Assembly (NCBI GenBank): GCA_001603075.1
Contig: LVBB01000036.1
Coordinates: forward strand, 1 to 64,000
Source of the DNA: Phycisphaerales bacterium Planc_01
Lineage (GTDB): Bacteria; Planctomycetota; Phycisphaerae; Sedimentisphaerales; Anaerobacaceae
DNA length: 64,000 nt
Reading direction: 5' to 3'
The notes under the pieces are model-generated. The model was not told the DNA's origin and searched no databases. It worked only from the letters and a program-made list of their open reading frames with translations. The translations under genes and the position numbers were made by a program. This document shows, one piece after another, positions 45,563-54,610 of the stretch; within the stretch, counting starts at the first letter, position 1, and each line of letters starts with the position of its first letter.

Positions 45563-46501
45563 TCAAGACAGACTCAGACCGAACGACAGGGCCCAACTGA
45601 CCTTGTCGCTTCTGCGGTCCAAGCCAAATCGCTCGGGGTCGCTTACAGCGATCGCCGCCATGCAGTCTCCCATCTGCGCCTGCACCTCCAACTGTCTGGC
45701 CACGGTGCGATAGATATCCGGCTCCACCGCGAGTCCGGACAGGAAGATCAGGCGTTCGATCTGCGCGTTCTTGTACGTCGCGAGGAACTCCCGCCGACCG
45801 GCGGTCAGTTCCATCACCAGGCGGCCCACCATGGGCTCTTCCTTGAGCAGTTTGGCCCCGATCGGAATCGAACAGGCGTACAGCGGGTTCTTGTGCCTGC
45901 TGATGACCATATTCGTGCAATCGGGCTGGATATCCAGCAGCATGACGATGGCATCGAGATCGGTCTTACGCCGGCCGAAGAAATGAGCATAGCACGTGGC
46001 CAGCGCCACGGGCCAGACCCCGATGGAATTGATGGCCAAGCCGGCTCGCTCGTAGATCGCCAGATGCCGATCGATCACCGTCCGCTCCGTCGCCAACACC
46101 ATAACATTGTCCTGCTCCGTGGGAATGTACTTGATCAGGGTGTTCTTCTGCAGCGGCTCGAACGGCAGCTTCTGCTTGATCTTCGCGAAGATGGCGTCCT
46201 CGATCTTGCCGTCGAACTTCTTGGGCCATCGAATGTGATCGACATAGACCTCGTTGGCCGGCAACGCCGCGACGACTTCTTTGCCCTTGAAATGCCCGTT
46301 GGCCGTCGCCTCGCGCATCACGTCGATCGCCCACCGCTGCCACCGAGCCGTTCCGGGGACGACCTCCGCCGGACGGTTGACGTACTGACCGGCGAGCAGC
46401 ATCGCTTCCTCCGTTCCGTTCGTCAGTTGCGCGAGCTTCAGACAGTCGTTGCCCAGGTCAACCCCGATGGGATTCGAGTGTTTTTTCAGGAGTCCGAACA
46501 T
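45563..46501 (-). CDS. pilM: PilM-like pilus assembly ATPase
   Basis: 'NPIGVDLGNDCLKLAQL', 'VAALPANEVYVDHIRWPKKFDGKIEDAIFAKIKQKLPF', 'AIVMLLDIQPDCTNMVISR'. Confidence 0.88.
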   Translation of the reverse strand: MFGLLKKHSNPIGVDLGNDCLKLAQLTNGTEEAMLLAGQYVNRPAEVVPGTARWQRWAIDVMREATANGHFKGKEVVAALPANEVYVDHIRWPKKFDGKIEDAIFAKIKQKLPFEPLQKNTLIKYIPTEQDNVMVLATERTVIDRHLAIYERAGLAINSIGVWPVALATCYAHFFGRRKTDLDAIVMLLDIQPDCTNMVISRHKNPLYACSIPIGAKLLKEEPMVGRLVMELTAGRREFLATYKNAQIERLIFLSGLAVEPDIYRTVARQLEVQAQMGDCMAAIAVSDPERFGLDRRSDKVSWALSFGLSLS

Positions 46502-46679
46502 ACCAGCGTAGCCTACCTCAATACGGGTTGATGGTGCCTGCTCTTGTCACGACTGCCGGTCTGTGGCGTGAGTTGATTCTGCATGACCCCCTCTTTCCCT
46601 TTCTCAAAGTTGCTGCTGTATCACCCAATGCTCGGTTTCCCGGCAGTACTGTTTCGACCATCCGTGTCGCGCCGATTAA

Positions 46680-46707
46680 AATATATCAAGCGAAGTGGGT
46701 CGGACAA
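46680..46707 (-). promoter_or_regulatory. Candidate promoter for the pilus operon
   Basis: Minus strand TTGTCC (46707-46702) - 16 bp - TATATT (46685-46680), in the gap upstream of pilM. Confidence 0.35.
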
Positions 46708-46938
46708 AAAATGAGCCCGGATATTGGCCCCGCCTGCGGGGGTGATGCGATCTTGCCGCCAGGGCACTTCCGATAACACGCAGGGGTCGTGTCTGGACCG
46801 ACGGCGCAGAAATGTGGAGAATTTCGATGACTCGGCCGAGCCAACTCCGAAAAGGACATGCTTCCGGGGGGACCTCTTGCGGCAGATCGGTCGCCGAAAG
46901 ATTTGGGATCCCGGGCCCGAGAAACCGGAAGATCGGTC

Positions 46939-47946
46939 TCACTCGGCCCTGAGGCGACGGCTCATGAGGTCGTCGATGGCCGACCGCACCGGCTTGTTCT
47001 CGAAGAGCACCTCGTAGACCGCCCGGGCAATCGGCATCTCCACACGGTGCCTCGACGCCAATGCGGCCACCGATTCACAGGTCGCGATCCCCTCGACCAC
47101 GGAATCGGTGGCGCCCTGCGCCTCGGCCGGCGTCCGACCCCGTCCGATCCGCTCGCCGAAAGACCGGTTGCGTCCCGACGGCGAGATACACGTGGTTACC
47201 AGATCGCCCAGACCGGTCAGGCCGGCGAACGTCTGCTCGGTGGCCCCCATGGCCAGCCCCAGTCGGGTGATCTCCGCCAGTCCGCGCGCCAGAAGCGCCG
47301 CCTTGGCGTTATCGCCGGCGCCAACGCCGTCGATGATTCCGGCGGCGATGGCGATTACGTTTTTCATTGCGCCGGCCAGCTCGACCCCGACCACGTCCGA
47401 ATTCGTATAGACGCGAAGCCAGGGGCACGTGAACGTCTTCTGGATACGAACGGCGAGCCCCGGATCCTCTGCCGCCGCACAGGCCGTCGCAGGCAGTCTC
47501 CGGGCCAACTCGTCGGCGATGGTCGGACCACTCAGGACGGCTCTGGGCACCTCGTCGCCCAGCACATCGGCGAGAATCTGCGTCGGACGCAGCAGCGTGC
47601 CGTTCTCGATCCCCTTGGCCACCGACACAATCGGCACGCCGGAAGGAACATGGACCTTCAGACGGCTCCAGACGCGACGCATGTATTGGCATGGCACCGC
47701 CGAGACGATCAGGTCCGCGCCGGCCATAGCACGATCGTCCTCAGGCTCAAAGACAAGAGCCGTCGGAAGCCTGTAGCCCGGCAGGAACTTCGCGTTCTCG
47801 CGTTTGCATTCGATTTCGGCAAGCTGTCCGGCATCATAACCCCACATGCGCGTCGGCACGGCCTTCTCGCACAACAGCATGGCCAGCACGGTTCCCATGC
47901 CGCCGTCGCCAATGATTGAGACATTTCGAAGTTCTTCCTGTGGCAT
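46939..47946 (-). CDS. gpsA: Glycerol-3-phosphate dehydrogenase [NAD(P)+]
   Basis: 'VSIIGDGGMGTVLAMLLCEKA', 'SVAKGIENGTLLRPTQIL', 'LSGPTIADELARRLP', 'AGAMKNVIAIAAGIIDGVGAGDNAKAALLARGLAEITRLG'. Confidence 0.95.
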   Translation of the reverse strand: MPQEELRNVSIIGDGGMGTVLAMLLCEKAVPTRMWGYDAGQLAEIECKRENAKFLPGYRLPTALVFEPEDDRAMAGADLIVSAVPCQYMRRVWSRLKVHVPSGVPIVSVAKGIENGTLLRPTQILADVLGDEVPRAVLSGPTIADELARRLPATACAAAEDPGLAVRIQKTFTCPWLRVYTNSDVVGVELAGAMKNVIAIAAGIIDGVGAGDNAKAALLARGLAEITRLGLAMGATEQTFAGLTGLGDLVTTCISPSGRNRSFGERIGRGRTPAEAQGATDSVVEGIATCESVAALASRHRVEMPIARAVYEVLFENKPVRSAIDDLMSRRLRAE

Positions 47947-48086
47947 CGCGAAACCCCCTTCACGAGGATGTTGTCCGGTTCATTCGCGACGCATTAGAAC
48001 CCCTCCCCCCCCGCCTGTCAATTCCAGCGTGGTCACAGCAGAATGGCGAACACGGAGATTCTCCGTATCGGTCGGAGGGCCGTGTG

Positions 48087-48908
48087 TCACTCGCGATATG
48101 CCCATTCGAAATTGCAGACGTCGTCGGCGGTGCCATACAACCCATCGTACCCGGCGCTGATGAGGATGAAGGAGTCCGGCCGGTAGGGTCGGCTCTGCCC
48201 GGGGCTCTTGTCGCTCCTGGTGTTCCGGTAGAACCGCCTGGGATCGGACAGCGGATGCACGGCCTTCGGCTCGCCCGGCACGCCCAGGCCAACGAGCACC
48301 TGGTTGTCCCGATAGTCGTAGATATTGGCCGGGTTGTCCGGATCGTTCACATCGTGGGTCGTTCCTTTGGGCCGAGCTCGATAGTAGAGAATAGGCATCC
48401 CGGTCTTCTTGCCGCTCGGACGCTTCCGCGGATAGGTGTCGCAGAGAATGAGAAGACCCTCATCGAACGGCCCCGTATTGCCCTTCCCATAGACATCGAC
48501 CAACCGAAAGGCGTTGGCGTTCTCACGCTGAACATAAGGCCCCTTCCGAGCCCCGAGATTCTCCTTGTCAGGCCCGTCGGGATAGAGGGCAATTCCGCCG
48601 TCAGGGTCAAGACCATCGGCCCGAAAGGCTGACCTGGAATGAAAGCCAATCAGGTCTTTGCCCATCACCGCCTCCGCCAGCTTCATCGCTCCGCAGTAGG
48701 GCGCACGGGTCGGGTCATTCGCATCCGAAGGCGGAAAACCCTCGGACTCGTTCGAGAAAAGCTCCAGCGCCGCTTCTATGGAACGCAACTGCGTCGGCTG
48801 ACGGATATCAGGCCAGCCACGGCAAACCTGCCGGTGAGCGATGATCCACAGCATAGCCACGAAGCCAAGCACCATGACCAGCATGAACAATCCCGTATGA
48901 TTCCGCAT
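48087..48908 (-). CDS. GspG-like/pseudopilin-derived protein without canonical prepilin peptide
   Basis: N-term 'MRNHTGLFMLVMVLGFVAMLWIIA'; C-term 'DSFILISAGYDGLYGTADDVCNFEW' resembles the GspG calcium-loop end. Confidence 0.65.
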   Translation of the reverse strand: MRNHTGLFMLVMVLGFVAMLWIIAHRQVCRGWPDIRQPTQLRSIEAALELFSNESEGFPPSDANDPTRAPYCGAMKLAEAVMGKDLIGFHSRSAFRADGLDPDGGIALYPDGPDKENLGARKGPYVQRENANAFRLVDVYGKGNTGPFDEGLLILCDTYPRKRPSGKKTGMPILYYRARPKGTTHDVNDPDNPANIYDYRDNQVLVGLGVPGEPKAVHPLSDPRRFYRNTRSDKSPGQSRPYRPDSFILISAGYDGLYGTADDVCNFEWAYRE

Positions 48909-49048
48909 CGCCTGGCCCTTTCCCAATCGGTCGTTCGCACGCAGACAATCATGCCTTCAGCAAACGACGCCGTCAAGGAGAGGACCGCGAAAAGGACTGG
49001 GGGGTGCGGCCGGAATACGGTGGCACTTGTCTCTGGCCCGTCCGCTCT

Positions 49049-49110
49049 GTCCTTCCGACTGGGCGCCATCCCTCCCTTGTCCTTCCGACTGGAGCGAAGC
49101 GGAATGGAGG
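49049..49110. repeat. Tandem and inverted short repeat cluster
   Basis: tgtccttccgactgg at 49049-63 and again at 49079-93 (30-bp period); the second copy continues into imperfect hairpin ttccgact-ggagcga-agcggaa. Confidence 0.5.
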
Positions 49111-49225
49111 AACCTGGCACCGAATGGGCTGTGCCTTGTGTTTCGGGTAGTCTTCGGGATGCAGCGACGGATCAACCATTCCACGGGTCCAGATATGGGC
49201 ACGACGACTGCCTTCTTCGCCGCCA

Positions 49226-49263
49226 GATCCTTCGACTCCACTTCGTTCCGCTCAGGGTGACAG
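49226..49263. repeat. Dispersed-repeat-like motif gatccttcgactccacttcgttccgctcagggtgaca
   Basis: Non-coding gap between the GspG-like gene and hflX; layout typical of short dispersed intergenic repeats. Confidence 0.4.
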
Positions 49264-49386
49264 AAAGAGAGAGGCTCCGGGCGAGATCGCAAGAGGGACG
49301 CCTGCCGACACCAGACTTGGTGGCCATGGCGCGTGCCCCGAAACCGCCACCGTTTCCCGACCACACCCGGACGGAGGGCCGTGCCG

Positions 49387-50703
49387 TCAGTGTCCGACGG
49401 TTTCGACGGCGTGGGGTTTGAGACGCTGGAGTTCGGGCAACTGGTTTCGCCCCAGGCGGACTTCGATGACCACGGCGTCTTCCCCGTACTGTTCAGCAAG
49501 AATCTGTCCGTGCTTGCGGAGGAAGCTGTGGATCCTGCCGTCGGCCGGCCGGCTGCTGACGCGCAGCACGATGTCTCCGCCGCGGTAGAACTGCATAATC
49601 TTGCGGGCCAGCGCATCGAGCCCCCGTCCGCCCCGTGCGGAAATCGAGACGGCGTTCGGATAAACAGTCTCGAGCATCTCCAGCGCGCTGATGTCTTTGA
49701 TGGCGTCGATCTTGTTGAGCACCGGCAGCGTGGGCTTGCCTGCGCAGCCGATCTCATCGAGAACGGCGTGGACCGATTCCATCTGCCCCAGAGCATCCTC
49801 GTTGGCCACGTCGATCACGTGAAGGAGCAGATCGGCGTTGACCGCCTCCTCCAGTGTCGCCTTGAACGAGGCGACGAGCTGGTGCGGCAGCTTGCGGACA
49901 AACCCCACCGTGTCGCTGAGCAGCACCTCCACCCCCTTGGCAGGCGACCACTTCCGCGTACGCGTATCCAGTGTGGCGAACAGGCGATCCTCGACAAACG
50001 CGCCTGCATCGGTCAGCGCGTTGAGCAGCGTGCTCTTGCCCGCATTCGTGTACCCGACGAGGCAGATCTTGAAGAGTCCATGGCGTCCCTGGATCTCGCG
50101 GAGGCGGCGATCGTCGATGCCTTCCAGTTCCCGCTTTAACTCGCTGATCCGCTTGCTGACCAATCGTCGGTCGATTTCCAACTGCTGCTCGCCGGGACCG
50201 CGCGTGCCGATGCCGCCGACCGCCCCGGCGGCCGTAGCACCCCCGGCGCCGGCCACCGTATCCAGGTGCGACCACATCCGCGTCAGCCGTGGGTACGTAT
50301 ACTCCAACTGGGCCAGTTCGACCTGAAGCTTCGCCTGCTTGGTCTTGGCCCGTGTCGCAAAGATGTCGAGGATCAACTCGCTGCGGTCGAGCACCTTGGC
50401 CTCAGTGATCTTCTCCAACTCGCGGATCTGGGCCGGCGACAGATCGTTGTCGAAAACGATCACGTCGGCCCGGAAGCGTTTGACCCGCTGGGCGAGCTGA
50501 AGGGCCTTGCCCTTGCCGATGTAGGTCGACGGATTGATCGTACGGATGCGCTGCTGAAACCGGTCGGCAACGATAGCCCCGGCACTCTCGGCCAGAGCGG
50601 TCAGCTCGGCCAGATCATCGGATCCGTTCGATCTCAACAAGTTTGCCGCCACCAGGATGGCACGTTCTTTTCTGACTTTCAGCGTCTGGCGAAACTTTTC
50701 CAA
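49387..50703 (-). CDS. hflX: GTPase HflX
   Basis: 'VIVFDNDLSPAQIRELEKITEAKVLDRSELILDIFATRAKTKQAKLQVELAQLEYTYPRL', 'GTRGPGEQQLEIDRR', 'CLVGYTNAGKSTLLNALTDA'. TTG start at 50703 with GGGAGG upstream is preferred. Confidence 0.94.
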   Translation of the reverse strand: MEKFRQTLKVRKERAILVAANLLRSNGSDDLAELTALAESAGAIVADRFQQRIRTINPSTYIGKGKALQLAQRVKRFRADVIVFDNDLSPAQIRELEKITEAKVLDRSELILDIFATRAKTKQAKLQVELAQLEYTYPRLTRMWSHLDTVAGAGGATAAGAVGGIGTRGPGEQQLEIDRRLVSKRISELKRELEGIDDRRLREIQGRHGLFKICLVGYTNAGKSTLLNALTDAGAFVEDRLFATLDTRTRKWSPAKGVEVLLSDTVGFVRKLPHQLVASFKATLEEAVNADLLLHVIDVANEDALGQMESVHAVLDEIGCAGKPTLPVLNKIDAIKDISALEMLETVYPNAVSISARGGRGLDALARKIMQFYRGGDIVLRVSSRPADGRIHSFLRKHGQILAEQYGEDAVVIEVRLGRNQLPELQRLKPHAVETVGH

Positions 50704-50869
50704 CGATTGGCATACCTCCCAAGAATATTGGCAGAATACCACGTCTGGGGCGGTTTTTCAAGCCCAGTCAAGGCGTAAGGGGGGAATTCCGCACCGCGGA
50801 CGCGTCCGACCAAGCCCCAAGTCAGGCCCATAATCCGCCGAAAAAGCGGTTCGTCTCAGCATTTTCCCC

Positions 50870-50898
50870 TTGAAAATGTATGCATGAGCGATTAGCTT
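50870..50898 (+). promoter_or_regulatory. Candidate rpsU promoter
   Basis: TTGAAA (50870-75) - 17 bp - TAGCTT (50893-98). Confidence 0.3.
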
Positions 50899-50925
50899 AA
50901 TGGGTTCACGCGTTGTGTCGAAGTT

Positions 50926-50941
50926 GGGAGTACGTACTCCC
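50926..50941. promoter_or_regulatory. 16-bp perfect palindrome GGGAGTACGTACTCCC in the rpsU leader
   Basis: Exact self-complementary sequence 49 bp before the rpsU start. Confidence 0.5.
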
Positions 50942-50989
50942 GCCAATTTGGGTCTATGGCCGGGTGGCCCTGATGAAGGAGTCGATTGA

Positions 50990-51166
50990 GTGTTAAAAGT
51001 CAAGGTGCGTACAGGCGAGTCGGTGCAGCAGATGATCAGGCGCTTCAAGAAGCTCTGTGAGAAAGAGGGTCTGATTCGTGACATGAAGCGTAACGCGTAC
51101 TACGAGAAGCCTTCCGAGCGCGAACGCCGGCGCATGCGAAAAGCCCAGCGGGCCGCAAGACGCTGA
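50990..51166 (+). CDS. rpsU: 30S ribosomal protein S21
   Basis: Not in the track (58 aa). Translation VLKVKVRTGESVQQMIRRFKKLCEKEGLIRDMKRNAYYEKPSERERRRMRKAQRAARR*; GTG start preceded by AAGGAG. Confidence 0.93.
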   Translation: MLKVKVRTGESVQQMIRRFKKLCEKEGLIRDMKRNAYYEKPSERERRRMRKAQRAARR

Positions 51167-51344
51167 CCCATACCGCGCTTCCCGCCTCTCATCCCCGAAG
51201 CCAACCCGAGCAGATGCCGGTGGTCGTTTGCTCTGCTCGGTTCTTGCCTTGCCCTCATTCCAGGCTCAGCAACCGCCCAATCTCTGCCCTGCCCACACGG
51301 CACTTCTTCACCGCGTCGGATCCCTCTCGCAGAGATCTGGGCGA

Positions 51345-52820
51345 TCAGGCCATCTGTGCGGTGAAGCCGCAGAGCCGGCAGAAATCCCTCACCTCCCGGC
51401 CATAGTCTCCGTAGAAGAAGACTTGATGGAAACCGGGAAAACTGAGAACCGGATGGCTGCCGTCGAACTTGACCTTAACCGAGACGACGCAGCCGCCGCT
51501 GGGAGGCACCTCCATGTTGTCCGTCACGGTGCCGACTGAGACGAGCACAGTGGAAGGCTTGTCCTGGCTGCCGGGCAGCAAATCGATGCTGGTGACGCGT
51601 TGTCCCTTGCGCCAGAGCGTTCGCGGGACGGCGTCGCGATTGCCATGATGGTGCTTGATATCGAAGGCTTCCGGGCGCTGAGTGAACCCGTTCAATCGGG
51701 TCGGGCACGAGCAGTGGGCACCGATGACGGTGTCGTCAGACGTGTCGGCCACGGGGTCCTGCTGGAACCCGGGACGGTCGAACAGGTAATGTGTCATCAC
51801 CAGCGAGGCCACCGCACCGACATCGGCCTCGCAGGCAGCGGGAATCCCGTCATCGTTCATCCGCGACCAGGCGATACAGGGCAGGCTGACATCGATCGGG
51901 CCGAGGGCCCCGAGGCAGTCCATCGTAATGGCGTCGCCCCCCTCTCGTTCGAGGATGCGTCCGGCCACATAGTAGCTCTTGAGGCCGTTGACCACGTCCT
52001 GCCGCGTCGCATCGATCCGGCGGCGCGCCCGGCGCATGTACTCGTCGGCCATCGCCCGGATTGCTTCACTATCCGGCGTGCGATTGTATTCATCGATGAA
52101 GGACGAAGCGGGTATGTGCCGCAGCGAAATGCCCGTATCGGCCAGGGACGCATCGAAACGCTTGTCGCCCTTGATGACCACGCAACGGGTCTGCGCCATC
52201 TTTGCCCTGGCACAGAGCATCTTCATGCCGTAGGCCGGCTGGCGAAAGTCGTTCGTCGCGTAGACCACGCAGCCCGGCGTGTCGGCCACGTGGATCGTGT
52301 TCGTCGTGAACGACGTCCCTAACGGAGAGAAGATGACCGAAGGGACCCTGCTGGCGGCGACCTTCTGCGCCGTGGGCCAGGAATGCTGCTGCCGGTCCAG
52401 CATGACCAGCATCAACCCGTCGACTCCGGCGGCCTCGGCCTGAGCAACCCAGGCCTGCCCTTCTTCGAGGCTGAAGATCGGCTCGGGCCGCAGTTCGAGT
52501 CTGGCGCCAAGTCGCGAGGCCGTCCGGGCCAACTCCGCCGCATACATCCGGCGAGCCCCGTCGCCATCGTAGACGGCACCGGGCCAAAGCATACCGTATT
52601 CCTCCCTGCGACGCACGAACGCCGCACGGATCGTCGGCACGTACACCGAAGCCGGACCACATTGGCGAATCGGCTCCTGCGCGGTCTTCTTCGAGCCCAG
52701 TGAGGAGCAACCGGCCACAAGCGACGAACCGGCCAGTACGACCGTCGAGCCCTTGAGGAAATCACGCCGCGAGAACGAACCACATCGGTGACAATGCAGA
52801 GGACATCTTCCCGAACTCAT
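51345..52820 (-). CDS. Tat-exported fucose/arabinose-isomerase-like protein
   Basis: Start ATG 52820; 'SRRDFLKGSTVVLAGSSLVAGCS' leader; 'AITMDCLGAL...PCIAWSRMNDDGIPAACEADVGAVASLVMTHYLFDRPGF' typical of L-fucose isomerase-like C-terminal region. Confidence 0.65.
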   Translation of the reverse strand: MSSGRCPLHCHRCGSFSRRDFLKGSTVVLAGSSLVAGCSSLGSKKTAQEPIRQCGPASVYVPTIRAAFVRRREEYGMLWPGAVYDGDGARRMYAAELARTASRLGARLELRPEPIFSLEEGQAWVAQAEAAGVDGLMLVMLDRQQHSWPTAQKVAASRVPSVIFSPLGTSFTTNTIHVADTPGCVVYATNDFRQPAYGMKMLCARAKMAQTRCVVIKGDKRFDASLADTGISLRHIPASSFIDEYNRTPDSEAIRAMADEYMRRARRRIDATRQDVVNGLKSYYVAGRILEREGGDAITMDCLGALGPIDVSLPCIAWSRMNDDGIPAACEADVGAVASLVMTHYLFDRPGFQQDPVADTSDDTVIGAHCSCPTRLNGFTQRPEAFDIKHHHGNRDAVPRTLWRKGQRVTSIDLLPGSQDKPSTVLVSVGTVTDNMEVPPSGGCVVSVKVKFDGSHPVLSFPGFHQVFFYGDYGREVRDFCRLCGFTAQMA

Positions 52821-52890
52821 GGCAGCCTCCCAGGCTTCAGACAGCATATCCCACGCCCCACACGCCTGTGTTCCTCCGGCATCGGCCGCG

Positions 52891-53202
52891 TCAATTCGCC
52901 GGGAAGTCTTCCTCGGACGATTCGCCGTCGGCCAAGTCATCCTCGTCCTCCTGATCGTCTTCGTGCACGTGCTCGTCAAACGTCCAGCGGTGCAGGGCAT
53001 CGATCAGAATGGCCGCGGTGATCTCCATCCCATCCTCTTCATTGACCTCAGCCAGCGCCTCACCCAGCCAACTGGCAAGTCCCTCCACTGCGTTGACACA
53101 GTCGTCGAACTCCAGCGTCCCGGGATCGTCCGTACCAACAATGGTCCCATGCTCCATCACGTTGACGATTAACCTGGCCTTGGAGTGCGGCAAACGTTCC
53201 AT
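52891..53202 (-). CDS. Hypothetical acidic small protein
   Basis: 'MERLPHSKARLIVNVMEHGTIVGTDDPGTLEFDDCVNAVEGLASWLGEALAEVNEEDGMEITAAILIDALHRWTFDEHVHEDDQEDEDD'; same strand as and just upstream of the isomerase-like gene. Confidence 0.6.
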   Translation of the reverse strand: MERLPHSKARLIVNVMEHGTIVGTDDPGTLEFDDCVNAVEGLASWLGEALAEVNEEDGMEITAAILIDALHRWTFDEHVHEDDQEDEDDLADGESSEEDFPAN

Positions 53203-53371
53203 AAGCGAAACCTCCGACCCGCGCAGGAAAGAAGCGCGGCAACTGACAGAAGAAGGTGACGAGCAACACGCGGGATCACGGTATCTCGCGCCCACCATCA
53301 CATTACCGGTCCTACGCTAATCGTCTCGCCAATCCCTGTCAAATGCGAAATCGGAATATCGCGCCGACAGG

Positions 53372-54487
53372 TCAACGGAAGCGAATACAAACGGGCCGGC
53401 CGACGGAGATTCTCCCCTCAGTTGGCGTGAGCGATCCCGTCTGCGGGTCGATGCGAAAGACAATGACGCTGTCGCTGTCCTGGTTGGCCACGAGGCAGAA
53501 GGCACCGCTGGGGTCGATGTTGAAGTTGCGCGGGGTCTTGATGCCGGCAGTCTGGTGCTCCACGAGCGTCAGCGTTCCCGCGGCCGGGTCGATCCGATAG
53601 ACGACGATGCTGTCGTGGCCACGATTGGAGCCGTAGAGGAACCGGCCGCCCGGATGCACGCGGACCTCGGCGCAACTGCTGGAGCCCGTGAACCCGCGCG
53701 GCAATGTCGGGACGGTCTGGATCTCGGCCAGCACGCCGGAGGCGACATCGTAGGCGAAGGCCGTCATCGTGCTGTTCAACTCGTTGATGACATAGGCATA
53801 GTTGCCGTTCGGGTGGAACGCAAAATGTCGCGGCCCGGCGCCGGGAGCAAGTGCCGCAAACGGAGGATCGCTGGCGATGATGGTCCCGGCCTCCACACGG
53901 AGGCGATAGATCATGATCTTGTCAATTCCGAGGTCGGCGACGAAGGCGAACCGATCATCGGGGCTGACGTTGACCGAGTGGGCATGGGGCCCTTTCTGCC
54001 GACCGGCGTTCGGCCCGGAACCGGTGTGCTGAACGAACCCGGTCGGCTCGCCGAGCGTGCCATCGGGCCGGATCGGGATCACCGAGGCGCTGCCGCTGCC
54101 ATAATTGGCGACGAGCACGTTGCGTCCGGCGCGGTCGAGGTTCACATGACATGGACCGGCTCCCCCGGAAGGTTGCTGGTTGAGGAGTCTCAGATTGCCC
54201 GTCTGCGCATCAACGGCAAAGGCACTGACGCTTCCGGCCCCGCCGCCCTCACTGACGGCATAGAGAAAGCGGCCGCTGGGGTGGATCTCGATGAATGAAG
54301 GATTCCTCGTCTCGGCAGCCAGCACCGGTTCAGCAAGCGCTCCCGAATCGAGGTCGAGCGTAGTGCGGTAAATGCCCCGGCTGCGATCGCCCGTATACGT
54401 CCCGATATACACCGATACCGATCCAGCCGCCGCCGTCGACAGCATCACCGCAGAAATCATGGCCGTTGTGAAGGCTTTCGTGTCCAT
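53372..54487 (-). CDS. Lactonase family (6-phosphogluconolactonase-like beta-propeller) protein
   Basis: 'YIGTYTGDRSRGIYRTTLDLDSGALAEPVLAAETRNPSFIEIHPSGRFLYAVSEGG', 'GPCHVNLDRAGRNVLVANYGSGSASVIPI', 'GAGPRHFAFHPNGNYAYVINEL'. Confidence 0.93.
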   Translation of the reverse strand: MDTKAFTTAMISAVMLSTAAAGSVSVYIGTYTGDRSRGIYRTTLDLDSGALAEPVLAAETRNPSFIEIHPSGRFLYAVSEGGGAGSVSAFAVDAQTGNLRLLNQQPSGGAGPCHVNLDRAGRNVLVANYGSGSASVIPIRPDGTLGEPTGFVQHTGSGPNAGRQKGPHAHSVNVSPDDRFAFVADLGIDKIMIYRLRVEAGTIIASDPPFAALAPGAGPRHFAFHPNGNYAYVINELNSTMTAFAYDVASGVLAEIQTVPTLPRGFTGSSSCAEVRVHPGGRFLYGSNRGHDSIVVYRIDPAAGTLTLVEHQTAGIKTPRNFNIDPSGAFCLVANQDSDSVIVFRIDPQTGSLTPTEGRISVGRPVCIRFR

Positions 54488-54610
54488 GGACCGTCCTCAC
54501 CGAGTGGATTCATCTTGCTTGGCCGCTACGCGCGGCACCCCATTGTACCGGATGTGGTTCACAAGGGCAGACAAAAATCGCTGTCTATGTGGCCGTAGAG
54601 ACGGACGGGT

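Noticed and set aside
46728-46741. ccccgcctgcgggg hairpin upstream of the pilus operon
   Set aside because: Only 5-6 bp stem, no T-tract at a useful distance and no GTAG foot; too weak to call a terminator or REP.
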